Notes: a model not told the origin generated them from the letters alone. Counted from the first letter of the stretch, positions 31,602 through 39,907 are shown. The stretch: 64,000 bases of DNA from Alteriqipengyuania_B sp035481675 (GCF_035481675.1 NZ_JAYJJW010000001.1:1302001-1366000); one strand, 5' to 3'. Program-made: numbers and translations.

Positions 31602-31872
31602 ATGAAACAGAATTTCAGGGGTTAAGGCGGGACCGTGTGACCGGGTTGTGGGGCAACAGGGGTAGGTGACGGCCCCGCCTTAATTCGAAGACTGTACGAA
31701 CCAGCGTACGCCATCACCGATGCATTCCCCGTGCCAGTTTGGAAAATCCGGCAATCCCTGCCCGGTGCGATGGTAAGCATGGCGTTAACGCGGCACCCGT
31801 GTGTAAAGCGGACCGACAGGCCTCGCCCGGATTTCGCTTGCCCGCCGCACGCCCTGCCCGCACAAGCGCCAC

Positions 31873-32646
31873 ATGAGTGGCGATCCGCAACCCGAAACGA
31901 TCCCGGCCGCAACCGTCGTCATCTTCCGTAACGATCCGGCCGGCGGGCCGCCGCAGCTGCTGATGGTCACGCGATCGCGCAACATGAGCTTTGCAGGCGG
32001 TATGGCGGTGTTCCCCGGCGGACGCATCGACCCGGCAGACCGCGATCTTGCCGCGCGCATCGCACCGCAGCTCGACGAAACCCAAGGCGCCGCCATGATC
32101 GCCGCGATGCGCGAAACGCTGGAGGAAACCGGCCTCGTCATCGCGGTGAAGGAAGCTGTCAGCGCGGCGGAGGCCTCCGATGCGCGCGCCATGCTGCTGG
32201 AAACCGTGGCGCTCGCACCCGTGCTCGTTCGCTTCGGCTGGACGCTCGACCTGTCGCGGCTGGTCTATTTCGCGCGCTGGTGGCCGCGTTTCCGCCACGA
32301 ACGCAGCTTCGACACGCATTTCTACCTCTACGACATCGGCACCGGCGCAGTCGACATCGCCGTGGACGCGACGGAGAACACTCGCCTGTTCTGGACCAGT
32401 GCCAACGATGCATTGGCCGCGGCCGATCGCGGCGAAATTTCGGTGATATTCCCGACCCGCCGCAACCTCGAACGATTGGCCACATTCGCCGATTTCTGCG
32501 CTGCGAAGGCCCGTGCCGAAGCAACTCCGGTCCGCACCATCACACCGCAGATCGAGGATCGCGAAGGCGGCCGCGTGCTGACGATCCCCGGCGACCTCGG
32601 CTACCCGGTAACGGAAGAGGAAATCGGCAGTGCCATGCGGGGATGA
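31873..32646 (+). CDS. Nudix hydrolase, NUDT7/19-like (possible CoA-ester diphosphatase)
   Basis: A 257-residue Nudix protein. The Nudix box is split by an insertion, with FPGGRIDPADRD and then MRETLEETGLV, as in the NUDT7/NUDT19 group that cleaves CoA derivatives. N-terminal AATVVIFRNDPAGGPPQLLMV is typical. Specificity cannot be set from sequence. The ATG at 31873 begins MSGDPQPETI. It is followed by tRNA-Arg on the opposite strand. Confidence 0.85.
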   Translation: MSGDPQPETIPAATVVIFRNDPAGGPPQLLMVTRSRNMSFAGGMAVFPGGRIDPADRDLAARIAPQLDETQGAAMIAAMRETLEETGLVIAVKEAVSAAEASDARAMLLETVALAPVLVRFGWTLDLSRLVYFARWWPRFRHERSFDTHFYLYDIGTGAVDIAVDATENTRLFWTSANDALAAADRGEISVIFPTRRNLERLATFADFCAAKARAEATPVRTITPQIEDREGGRVLTIPGDLGYPVTEEEIGSAMRG

Positions 32647-32671
32647 CCGGCCCTTCCGGGCCGAAACGATC

Positions 32672-32748
32672 TGGCGCGCCCGGCAGGACTCGAACCTGCA
32701 ACTCCAAGCTTAGAAGGCTCGTGCTCTATCCAGTTGAACTACGGGCGC
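32672..32748 (-). tRNA. tRNA-Arg (anticodon TCT)
   Basis: On the minus strand a full cloverleaf of 77 bases, including encoded CCA: acceptor GCGCCCG / CGGGCGC, anticodon arm with loop containing TCT (reads AGA), and T-arm GTTCGAGTCC. The 3' CCA is at 32672-32674. It lies between the Nudix gene and yhhQ. Confidence 0.96.
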
Positions 32749-32807
32749 GCGCTGGGCGGCGCTTTAGCGCGCTTTGCGGCAGGCGCAAATCGGGTTAGGC
32801 GGCTGGC

Positions 32808-33536
32808 ATGACGGAAACCCCGCCCGGACCCCCTGCCACGCCGGCAACGCCGCCCCGCTTCCGCTATGCCGATTTCGTCATGGCGGCGTTCGTGACGGTG
32901 CTGTTGCTGTCGAACGTCATCGGCGCAGGCAAGGTGGCGGAGATTACCGTGCCGGGGCTCGGCACCATCCCGTTCGGCGCGGGGCTGCTGTTCTTCCCCG
33001 TATCCTATGTGATCGGGGACGTGCTGACCGAAGTGTACGGCTATGCCCGCGCGCGGCGGGTGATCTGGACGGGGTTTGCCGCGCTTGTCTTCATGGCTTT
33101 CATGAGCTGGGCGGTGGTGGCGATGCCGCCGGCAGCGGACTGGGGCAACCAGGATGCCTATACCCGCGTTTTCGGCCAGGTCCCGCGCATCGTGGCGGCC
33201 TCGATCGTCGCCTTCTGGGCCGGCGAATTCGTGAATGCCTATGTGCTGGCGAAGATGAAGATCTGGACCGGAGGCCGCTATCTGTGGACCCGGACGATCG
33301 GGTCGACCGTGGTCGGCCAAGGCGTGGACAGCGCGCTATTCTACCCGATAGCGTTCCTCGGCGTGGAAGGCTGGACCACCGAACTGGTCGTCACGGTGGC
33401 GCTGACCCAGTGGGCGCTAAAAACCGCTTGGGAGGCCCTTCTTACCCCCGCGACCTATGCCGCTGTCGGCTGGCTGAAGCGCCGCGAGGGGGTGGATGTT
33501 TTCGATACGGATACGGATTTCTCTCCTTTCAGATAG
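32808..33536 (+). CDS. yhhQ: Queuosine precursor transporter (YhhQ/VUT family)
   Basis: A 242-residue inner-membrane protein with about six hydrophobic spans. The family signatures FPVSYVIGDVLTEVYGYARARRVIW, WAGEFVNAYVLAKMKIWTGG and RTIGSTVVGQGVDSALFYPIAF are present. The family imports the queuosine precursor preQ0 or preQ1. It lies next to tRNA-Arg. Confidence 0.93.
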   Translation: MTETPPGPPATPATPPRFRYADFVMAAFVTVLLLSNVIGAGKVAEITVPGLGTIPFGAGLLFFPVSYVIGDVLTEVYGYARARRVIWTGFAALVFMAFMSWAVVAMPPAADWGNQDAYTRVFGQVPRIVAASIVAFWAGEFVNAYVLAKMKIWTGGRYLWTRTIGSTVVGQGVDSALFYPIAFLGVEGWTTELVVTVALTQWALKTAWEALLTPATYAAVGWLKRREGVDVFDTDTDFSPFR

Positions 33537-33577
33537 TTTGTTTCCGCACGCCTCCGGCGCGCGATATCCTCGCTTGC

Positions 33578-33594
33578 GTCCGGCTTCGCCGGAC
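33578..33594. repeat. Hairpin between yhhQ and the PspC-like gene
   Basis: GTCCGGC-TTC-GCCGGAC, a perfect 7-bp stem with a 3-base loop, between the convergent stops of yhhQ and the small PspC gene. A downstream terminator role is possible; no T-run is evident. Confidence 0.5.
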
Positions 33595-33599
33595 CCGCT

Positions 33600-33639
33600 G
33601 CGGGCGGCCGGTCGGCCTTGCCGTCCCCTGCGGGACGGA
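33600..33639. repeat. Dispersed hairpin element, copy 2
   Basis: GCGGGCGG, a 4-base insertion relative to copy 1, TCGGCCTTGCCG, then CCGTCCC-CTGC-GGGACGG (33621-33638). Compared with 31421-31456 the flanks and loop are the same, while stem positions change in complementary pairs. This points to selection on the folded form or to copying of a mobile palindrome. Confidence 0.6.
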
Positions 33640-33672
33640 TTGGAAATTCTCCCGTAGCGAGGCAGTTGTAAA

Positions 33673-33891
33673 TCAATCCGCGATCAGGCCGATGGCGAGA
33701 TAGATCAGGATGGCGGATCCGAAGCCGAGGATGGTCGCGGCAACGAAGCCGAGGCGGACGATCATCGGGTCCCAGTCGAACCGGTTGGCGAGCCCCGCGC
33801 AGACACCGAGCAGCTTGCCGTTGTCCTTGTCGAGACGGAATTCTGCGGGACTCGAACCGATCACGGGGCCCTTCTTGTCGAGCTGACTCAT
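33673..33891 (-). CDS. Small PspC-domain protein
   Basis: A 72-residue protein with the PspC domain only: FRLDKDNGKLLGVCAGLANRFDWDPMIVRLGFVAATILGFGSAILIYLAIGL, with one hydrophobic hairpin. The start overlaps the stop of the 43-residue leader gene (ATGA). A sigma-54 promoter at 34072-34087 precedes the pair, so it is probably a second PspF-controlled unit, distant from pspABC. Its role relative to the longer PspC is unknown. Confidence 0.85.
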   Translation of the reverse strand: MSQLDKKGPVIGSSPAEFRLDKDNGKLLGVCAGLANRFDWDPMIVRLGFVAATILGFGSAILIYLAIGLIAD

Positions 33892-34019
33892 GCGACCATC
33901 CCTGCAACGGCGCTGGCATTTTCGGCCGGAACGATGGCGAAAGCCAGGAAGGCTGCGGAGATCGCGAAGGCCGAAACGACCGAAGCGAGCTGTTCGAATT
34001 TTGCGGACAGACCAAACAT
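33888..34019 (-). CDS. 43-residue hydrophobic leader protein coupled to the small PspC
   Basis: Begins MFGLSAKFEQLASVVS, has one hydrophobic segment (about 15-31), then an Ala/Val end. AAAGGAAA lies about six bases upstream of the ATG. Its stop overlaps the small PspC start by four bases. In length, hydrophobic span, strong ribosome site, coupling and promoter type it mirrors the leader gene at 22306-22461 before pspA. Confidence 0.65.
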   Translation of the reverse strand: MFGLSAKFEQLASVVSAFAISAAFLAFAIVPAENASAVAGMVA

Positions 34020-34071
34020 TGTGTTTCCTTTCATCGGTGCCGGAGAACCATTCTGCCGACACAAACACCAT

Positions 34072-34087
34072 TGCATGGGCCGTGCCA
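34072..34087 (-). promoter_or_regulatory. Sigma-54 promoter of the second PspC operon
   Basis: On the minus strand TGGCACGGCCCATGCA fits the consensus TGGCACG-N4-TTGCW with one mismatch (ATGC for TTGC). The GG and GC pairs are correctly spaced. Transcription would begin near 34061, 42 bases before the leader gene at 34019, closely matching the 39 bases in the psp operon. Confidence 0.75.
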
Positions 34088-34160
34088 GTTTCGGAAAATG
34101 GCTGTTTTCCGCCATTTCTGCGCCATCGATGATTGCTTTCATTTTGCTGAATGCCATTGC

Positions 34161-34177
34161 TTGGTAAAATTCACCAA
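34161..34177. promoter_or_regulatory. Candidate PspF-binding site upstream of the second PspC operon
   Basis: TTGGT-AAAATTC-ACCAA, a perfect 5-bp inverted repeat with 7-base spacer. It contains the TTCACCAA core also found at 22159-22166 upstream of pspA. It is centred about 84 bp upstream of the -24 element, a usual distance for an enhancer-binding activator. Confidence 0.5.
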
Positions 34178-34269
34178 CTGTTGGTTTGGCAATTCCAGCA
34201 CATTGCCGCAGTTCGAATTCACACGGCCATTGGCGCGCCGCAAAACCCCTCGTATCGCTGGCAAGGATC

Positions 34270-35346
34270 ATGCCGCTCGCCCAATTTTCCCTTGTCCGTT
34301 TCCGCAATCACGCCGCGACTTCGCTCGGCGGCCTGGCGCGCTTCAACCTGCTGGTGGGAGAGAACGGCGCGGGCAAGACCAATGTGCTGGAAGGATTGTC
34401 CCTCCTCGCCCCCGGGCGCGGCTTGCGCCGGGCGGCGCTGGCGGAGATGGCGATGGCAGGTGGCGATGGCAGTTTTGCGGTAAACGCCCTGATGGCGGGC
34501 GAGGACGAGCTGGCGATCGGCACCGGCACCCTCCCCGGCCGGCCCAACCGCCGCGTCACGCGCATCAACGGCGCAGAGACCAGCACGGCGCAGATCGGCG
34601 AATGGTTCGCCGCATCGTGGCTGACGCCCGCGATGGATCGCCTTTTCACCGATAGCGCGGGCGCACGGCGCCGCTTCCTCGACCGGCTGGTCGTGGCGCT
34701 GGAACCTGTCCACGCACGCCATGCGAGCCGATATGAAGCCGCCTTGCGCGAACGCAACCGCCTTCTGTCGGCGGACACCATGCCCGAAGCGCGCTGGTTT
34801 TCGGCTGTCGAGGCCCAGCTGGCCGAACAGGGCGCGGCTCTTGCTGCCGGGCGGGCGCGCTTGGTCGAGGCACTGGCGGGGGCGCTTTCCGCCATGCCGG
34901 ACGAACCCTTCGCGCGGCCCGAACTCGCGCTTGACCACGGCGGCCCGATACACGGTGATGCACTGGCCGAGGCGCTGGCCCGCGGGCGGGAGCGCGACCG
35001 GGCTGCGGGGCGCACGCTGACCGGCCCGCATCGCAGCGAGCTTTCCGTGACCCTTGCGGGCAAGGGCGTGCCCGCGGCGCAGGCCTCGACCGGGGAGCAG
35101 AAGGCGATGCTGATCGCCATCGTCCTCGCGCATCTCGAACTCGCCTTGAGGGAGCGGCCCGGCCTGCTGTTGCTGGACGAAGTCGCCGCCCATCTCGACC
35201 CGGTTCGACGCGCGGCCCTGTTCGAACGGCTTGCCGGCATGGACGCGCAGGTCTGGCTGACCGGGACCGAGCTCGCGCCCTTCAGCGACCTGCCCGCCGA
35301 CGCCGCCCGCTGGCGGGTATCCCATGGCGAGGTGACGCGGCTCTAG
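34270..35346 (+). CDS. recF: DNA replication and repair protein RecF
   Basis: A 358-residue SMC-like ATPase that loads RecA at gaps. Walker A is LVGENGAGKTNVLEGL near residue 30, the signature motif is STGEQKAMLIAIVLAHLELA, and Walker B is LLLDEVAAHLD. The ATG at 34270 (AAGG upstream) was chosen over the longer frame from 34186. It is divergent from the small PspC operon. Its TAG stop overlaps the stop of the convergent TesA gene through a shared CTAG. Confidence 0.95.
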   Translation: MPLAQFSLVRFRNHAATSLGGLARFNLLVGENGAGKTNVLEGLSLLAPGRGLRRAALAEMAMAGGDGSFAVNALMAGEDELAIGTGTLPGRPNRRVTRINGAETSTAQIGEWFAASWLTPAMDRLFTDSAGARRRFLDRLVVALEPVHARHASRYEAALRERNRLLSADTMPEARWFSAVEAQLAEQGAALAAGRARLVEALAGALSAMPDEPFARPELALDHGGPIHGDALAEALARGRERDRAAGRTLTGPHRSELSVTLAGKGVPAAQASTGEQKAMLIAIVLAHLELALRERPGLLLLDEVAAHLDPVRRAALFERLAGMDAQVWLTGTELAPFSDLPADAARWRVSHGEVTRL

Positions 35347-36053
35347 CTGGGCGGCAAGGCGTCCTGCACGTCGTCCAGCGTCGCTTCGACCAGCGCGGCC
35401 ACGCCTTGTGCCGTGGGGTGGATTCGGTCCGCCTGGTTGAGCTCCGGCCGCGCAATGATAGGTTCCTGGAAGAACGGCACGAGATCGGCGTCGTATTCGC
35501 GCGCGAGGTCGCGGTAGATCGCGTCGAACTGGCGCTGGAAATCGCCGCCGTAATTGGGCGGCGCGCGCATGCCCATCAGCAGCACGGGAATGCCGCGCTT
35601 GGTCGCTTCGGCCATCATGAAGTCGAGGTTAGCGCGCGTTTCCTCTACCGGAAGGCCGCGCAGCAGGTCGTTGCCCCCCAGCTCCAGGATCAGGAGGTCT
35701 GGCTTCGTCGCCATGTTATCGAGGGTGAAGGCGAAGCGCTGCCGGCCGGCGGCGGTGGTGTCGCCCGATACGCCCGCGTTCTGGACGGTCGCGTTGATGC
35801 CTTCCGCGCGCAGGGCCGCCTGCAGCTGCGCCGGATAGCTTTCCGAAGGCTGCAAACGGTAGCCGGCGAACAGGCTGTCACCGAAGGCGAGGATGGTGCG
35901 CGAAGGCCCCGCTATCGCCGCGCTCTCGGTGACGACTCCGCCTGGGGTCGCGTCGCTTTCCGGCGCCTGCGCCGGCTCCGCGCTCCCGCAAGCCGACAGG
36001 GTCATGGCCAGGGCCAGCGCCATCGCGCGAGCGGGAAAAACAGGTTTCAGCAT
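35343..36053 (-). CDS. tesA: TesA-like SGNH esterase lipoprotein
   Basis: A 236-residue SGNH hydrolase (arylesterase/lysophospholipase/thioesterase I group). The N-terminus has a lipobox LSAC near residue 22, so it is membrane-anchored rather than freely periplasmic as in E. coli. Catalytic blocks are FGDSLFAGY (Ser), GGNDLL, and DRIHPT (Asp/His). AAGGAGG lies four bases before the ATG. It is divergent from ybbA-like/ybbP-like genes, its usual partners, with 28 bases between starts. Confidence 0.9.
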   Translation of the reverse strand: MLKPVFPARAMALALAMTLSACGSAEPAQAPESDATPGGVVTESAAIAGPSRTILAFGDSLFAGYRLQPSESYPAQLQAALRAEGINATVQNAGVSGDTTAAGRQRFAFTLDNMATKPDLLILELGGNDLLRGLPVEETRANLDFMMAEATKRGIPVLLMGMRAPPNYGGDFQRQFDAIYRDLAREYDADLVPFFQEPIIARPELNQADRIHPTAQGVAALVEATLDDVQDALPPS

Positions 36054-36081
36054 GCAACCTCCTTGGACTTGCCCGCCAGCT

Positions 36082-36798
36082 ATGCCATCGCTGCATCCCG
36101 TGTCCACCTCTCCCGAAACCAGCCCGGCCATCGTCGCCGAAAACCTCACCCTGACGCTTGGCGATGCCGCCGCACCGGTCGATATCCTGCGCGGCATCGA
36201 CCTGACGGTCCGCGCCGGCGAGATGGTGGCGCTGCTCGGTCCGTCGGGATCGGGCAAGAGCTCGCTGATGGCGGTCCTTTCCGGCCTAGAGCGGGCGACG
36301 GGCGGCTCGCTCGGCGTTGCGGGGCAGGATTTCACGCATATGGACGAAGATGCGCTCGCCGCCGCGCGGCGCGGGCGCATCGGCATCGTGTTGCAGGCCT
36401 TCCACCTGCTGCCGACCATGACCGCGCGCGAAAACGTGGCGACCCCGATGGAACTGGCCGGGATGGCGGACGCGGCGGAGCGGGCCGAGGCGGAACTGGT
36501 GGCTGTCGGCCTTGGCCACCGGCGGGGCCATTACCCGACCCAGCTTTCCGGCGGCGAGCAGCAGCGCGTCGCCATCGCCCGCGCGATTGCACCGCGCCCG
36601 GCCATTATCTTCGCCGACGAGCCGACCGGCAACCTCGATGCGGCAACAGGCGCGGAAATCGTCGACCTGCTGTTCGCACGGCGCGCAGAAACCGGTGCGA
36701 CGCTGGTCGTCATCACCCATGACGAAAGCCTCGCCAAGCGCTGCGAGCGCATCGTGCGCCTCGCCGACGGGCTCGTCGCTTCGGACGGCCGCGAGTGA
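36082..36798 (+). CDS. ABC transporter ATP-binding protein, YbbA/LolD-like
   Basis: A 238-residue ATPase: Walker A GPSGSGKSS, Q-loop VLQAFHLLPTMT, signature LSGGEQQRVAIARAIA, Walker B IIFADEPTGNLD. These are of the MacB/LolD/YbbA class, which work as mechanotransmitters. The neighbouring permease and TesA-like gene favour YbbA. Its stop overlaps the permease start by four bases. Confidence 0.92.
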   Translation: MPSLHPVSTSPETSPAIVAENLTLTLGDAAAPVDILRGIDLTVRAGEMVALLGPSGSGKSSLMAVLSGLERATGGSLGVAGQDFTHMDEDALAAARRGRIGIVLQAFHLLPTMTARENVATPMELAGMADAAERAEAELVAVGLGHRRGHYPTQLSGGEQQRVAIARAIAPRPAIIFADEPTGNLDAATGAEIVDLLFARRAETGATLVVITHDESLAKRCERIVRLADGLVASDGRE

Positions 36799-39317
36799 GC
36801 AATATCTCCTGGGCCACCGCCTGGCGGATCGCCCGGCGCGACCTCAACGGGCGCTTCCGCGGGCTGCGCCTGCTCGTTATCTGCCTGTTCCTCGGCGTCG
36901 GCGCTCTTGCGGCCATCGGCACGCTGACCAGCGCGGTCGGCGGCGAGATCGAGGCGCGCGGCCGCGAATTCCTGGGCGGCGACATCCAGCTTTCGGTCTG
37001 GCAACGCGACCTCGCCCCGGACGAACTGGCTGCGCTGGAGCAGCTGGGCACCGTATCCGGCGGCTTCCGGATGCAGGCGATGGCAACGGCGGGCGAGAAC
37101 GCCGCGCCGGTCGGGCTGAAGGCGGTCGACAGCGAGTATCCGCTGGTCGGCTCTCTCACCCTGACAGGCGGGCGCGCGGCCGACGCACCGGCCGCGGGCG
37201 AGGCCTTTATCGCGAAAGGCGCTGCCGACAGGCTCGACGCGGCGGTGGGCGACACGGTGACCATCGCCGGGCAGGAACTGCGCGTGGCGGGAATTATCGA
37301 GACCGAGCCCGACCAGCTTTCCGAAGGCTTCTCGCTCGGCCCCACGGTCATCGTCGACCGCGCCTTTCCGGGAGAAGCAGGCTTGCTCGAACCCGGCGCG
37401 CTTTACCGGGCGCGGTACCGCGTGGCGCTCGACGATGTCGGCCGCGATACGGAAGCCCTGGCGGAGGCGCTGGAGGAGCGTTTCCCGCAAGCAGGGTTCG
37501 AATATCGCACCCGCGACAATGCCTCGCCCGGAGCCGACCGTTTCGTCAGCCGGATGGGCGAATTCCTCGTCCTCGTCGGCCTGGCCGCGCTGGTCATTGC
37601 CGGCATCGGCATCGGCGGCGGTGTGTCGTCCTACCTGCAAGCGCGCCGCAGCAGCATCGCCACGCTGAAAGTCCTCGGCGCGTCGAGCCGCGACATCGCC
37701 CGCATCTACGCCCTGCAGATCGGCGCGGCGGCGCTGATCGGCAGCGTCGCGGGCCTGGTGGTCGGGATGGCGGTCACGCCGTTCCTCGCCCGTGCGCTGG
37801 CCGACCTGCTGCCGACAGGGAGCGGTTTCGCCATCGATCCATTAGCCCTGCTGCGCGCAGCCGGCTTCGGGCTGCTGGTGGCGCTGGTATTCGCCGCCCC
37901 GCCCCTGCTAGCCGCGCGGCGGTTTCCGGCCATGGCGCTGATGCGCGCACGGGTGAGCCCGCTGTCGCAGCGCTGGAAGGAAGGCGCACCGTGGGTCGTG
38001 GGAGGGCTCGCGGGGATCGTGGCACTCGCACTCGTCGGCGCGCCGCAACCCTTGCTCAGCGCCGGCTTCCTCGGCGGGGCGGCGGTCCTGCTCGGCCTGC
38101 TGGCGCTGCTCGGCTGGATCATCCGCAAGCTCGCCGCGCGCCTGCCCAGCCCCCGCAACCCGCTGCTCCGCACGGCAAAGGCGAACCTGCACCGTCCGGG
38201 CGCGCCGACCGGCCAGCTGGTTACCGCGCTCGGCTTCGGCTTGTCCGCCTTCGTGCTGCTCGCCGCCATCCAGAGCGCCATCGACGGCAATATCCGGCAG
38301 CGCGTCCCCGCGCAGGCGCCGGACTATTTCGTGCTCGACGTGCCGCGCGACAGCGAGGCGGAGTTCCGCGCGCTGGTGGCACGCGACAACCCGGCGGCGG
38401 AGGTGCGAACGGTCCCGGCCCTGCGCGGCAAGATCCTGGCCTACGGGCCGGAGGATGCGCAGGTCGTGGTCGCCGAACTGGAAGAGATCCCCGACGGTGC
38501 CTGGCCCCTGCGCGGCGAGCGCGGCCTCACCTATGCCGACGAAGTGCCGGAAGGAAACACGCTGACCGCCGGCGAATGGTGGGGTGCGGATTACGAGGGC
38601 GAGCCGCTCGTATCGGTCGACGAGGAGCTTGCCGAAGCGATCGACCTGAAGCTGGGCGACACGATCACCGTCGGCATCCTCGGCGTGGAGCGCACCGCAC
38701 GGATCGCCAGTTTCCGCACGATCGACTGGGACAGCTTCGGCTTCAATTACGTTTTCGTGTTCTCCCCCAATGCCCTGCGCGACGCACCGCACAATCTGGC
38801 GGCCACCATCGAACTGCCGGAAGGCGCGGACACCGGTCCGCTGCTGCGTGACCTCGTCCGCACCCTGCCCTCAAGCTCGGTGATCGAGATCGGTTCGGTC
38901 CTCACCCAAGCGCGCGAACTCTTGGGGCAGGTCGGCACCGCGATCCTGGCCGCGGCATCGGTCGCGGTGCTGGCGGGCCTGGCCGTCCTGCTGGGCGCAA
39001 TAGCCGCGGCGCGGGCGAGCCGGATTTACGACACGGTGATCCTTCGCGTGCTCGGCGCGAGCCGGCGCCAGTTGCTCCTGTTGCAACTGGCCGAATATGG
39101 CGCGCTCGCCGCGATCCTGGCGCTGGTCGCGCTCGGCCTCGGGTCCGGGCTTGCATGGCTGGTCGTGACGCAGTTGTTCGAATTCGACTGGTTGCCGGAC
39201 TGGGGCACGGTGCTGGGCGTGCTCGGGGCCGGGCTCGCGCTGGTTATCGCCTTTGCGCTGGGCGGATCGCTGCCGCTGCTGCGCGCCAAGCCGGCGCGCG
39301 CCCTGCGTTCGGATTAG
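36795..39317 (+). CDS. YbbP-like ABC transporter permease (MacB/FtsX type)
   Basis: An 840-residue inner-membrane protein with two FtsX-type modules. After an N-terminal span, a periplasmic region is followed by three hydrophobic spans near residue 260-380; the pattern repeats with a second periplasmic part and terminal spans. A recurring motif (LKVLGASSRDIARIYALQ; LRVLGASRRQLLLLQLAEY) marks both halves. With YbbA and TesA it probably extracts hydrophobic molecules from the inner membrane, as reported for the E. coli YbbAP-TesA complex. Confidence 0.92.
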   Translation: MSNISWATAWRIARRDLNGRFRGLRLLVICLFLGVGALAAIGTLTSAVGGEIEARGREFLGGDIQLSVWQRDLAPDELAALEQLGTVSGGFRMQAMATAGENAAPVGLKAVDSEYPLVGSLTLTGGRAADAPAAGEAFIAKGAADRLDAAVGDTVTIAGQELRVAGIIETEPDQLSEGFSLGPTVIVDRAFPGEAGLLEPGALYRARYRVALDDVGRDTEALAEALEERFPQAGFEYRTRDNASPGADRFVSRMGEFLVLVGLAALVIAGIGIGGGVSSYLQARRSSIATLKVLGASSRDIARIYALQIGAAALIGSVAGLVVGMAVTPFLARALADLLPTGSGFAIDPLALLRAAGFGLLVALVFAAPPLLAARRFPAMALMRARVSPLSQRWKEGAPWVVGGLAGIVALALVGAPQPLLSAGFLGGAAVLLGLLALLGWIIRKLAARLPSPRNPLLRTAKANLHRPGAPTGQLVTALGFGLSAFVLLAAIQSAIDGNIRQRVPAQAPDYFVLDVPRDSEAEFRALVARDNPAAEVRTVPALRGKILAYGPEDAQVVVAELEEIPDGAWPLRGERGLTYADEVPEGNTLTAGEWWGADYEGEPLVSVDEELAEAIDLKLGDTITVGILGVERTARIASFRTIDWDSFGFNYVFVFSPNALRDAPHNLAATIELPEGADTGPLLRDLVRTLPSSSVIEIGSVLTQARELLGQVGTAILAAASVAVLAGLAVLLGAIAAARASRIYDTVILRVLGASRRQLLLLQLAEYGALAAILALVALGLGSGLAWLVVTQLFEFDWLPDWGTVLGVLGAGLALVIAFALGGSLPLLRAKPARALRSD

Positions 39318-39326
39318 ACGCTCGGA

Positions 39327-39767
39327 TTAGGCGGCCTTCCCCGCAGCCATCCGCTCGATCGAAGCCCGCACGGGTCCGGAACGGAAACCCGCCGCCTCGA
39401 TTGCTGCGCAGACTTCCGACGCGCTGCGGCTCAGCTGCGCCTGCGCAAGTCCCCACAGCAGCGCGCTGCGCGTCCCGGAGCGGCAATAGAGCAATCGCTT
39501 GGCGCCGTGCCGCTGGAGGATTCTCGCCAAGGCGGCAATATCGTCTTCGCCGGCCCCGCCCATCGTGATCGGGATTTCGCGATAGGCGATCCGCTCGTCG
39601 CGCGCTGCCGCCTCTATTTCCGCGCCATCTGGTTGGTCGCTCGATTCCCGGTCCGGCCGGTTGTTGACGATAAGCGTCACCCCCATGGCCTTGATTTGGG
39701 CCATGTCCGCCGGTTCGATCTGCGTGGCGCAGATGGTTTCGGCATCGAGGGTGAAAAACTGGGCGAT
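39327..39767 (-). CDS. DUF442/Blh-like phosphatase-fold protein with unclear start codon
   Basis: A protein related to DUF442 (TIGR01244) sulfur-transferase/phosphatase-like proteins. The N-terminal homologous segment begins FFTLDAETICATQIEPADM, then GVTLIVNNRPD and the active-site loop LLYCRSGTRSALLW. An ATG exists only at 39704, inside the homologous region (125 residues). The family-like part extends upstream, where no ATG, GTG or TTG occurs before the in-frame TAA at 39795-39797. AAGGA sits nine bases before an ATC at 39767, the best-placed possible start, so I used that position. Confidence 0.7.
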   Translation of the reverse strand: MAQFFTLDAETICATQIEPADMAQIKAMGVTLIVNNRPDRESSDQPDGAEIEAAARDERIAYREIPITMGGAGEDDIAALARILQRHGAKRLLYCRSGTRSALLWGLAQAQLSRSASEVCAAIEAAGFRSGPVRASIERMAAGKAA

Positions 39768-39907
39768 GGTATCGGGTCCTTGGTAAAATGCCCGTTAGCC
39801 CTAGCGATGAACCAATGACCACGCGGTGTTCCGTGATAGTGGACAGCGCCTTGACCCGAATGGTTGCGATTGTCTTGCGTATGGCGCGGACCGCGCTTCC
39901 GAACGAA

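Larger units (their letters stand above)
31350..31872. other. 523-base intergenic stretch with a hairpin array and no supported gene
   Basis: No coding frame with plausible codon use is visible. The first 250 bases hold four short perfect stem-loops (31356-31375, 31438-31455, 31490-31507, 31582-31601). The remainder, to the Nudix start, is low in structure and should contain the Nudix promoter. The hairpin at 31438 has a relative at 33621-33638 with compensating stem changes, so the element family is dispersed. Confidence 0.6.

Noticed and set aside
31352..31603. An 83-codon minus-strand frame in the grxD-Nudix gap
   Set aside because: Arg/Ala/Pro-rich text produced by the hairpins themselves; no ribosome site and no family.
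31350..31870. The hairpin array as a possible CRISPR
   Set aside because: The hairpins have different sequences and irregular spacing, and there are no repeated units with spacers or cas genes.
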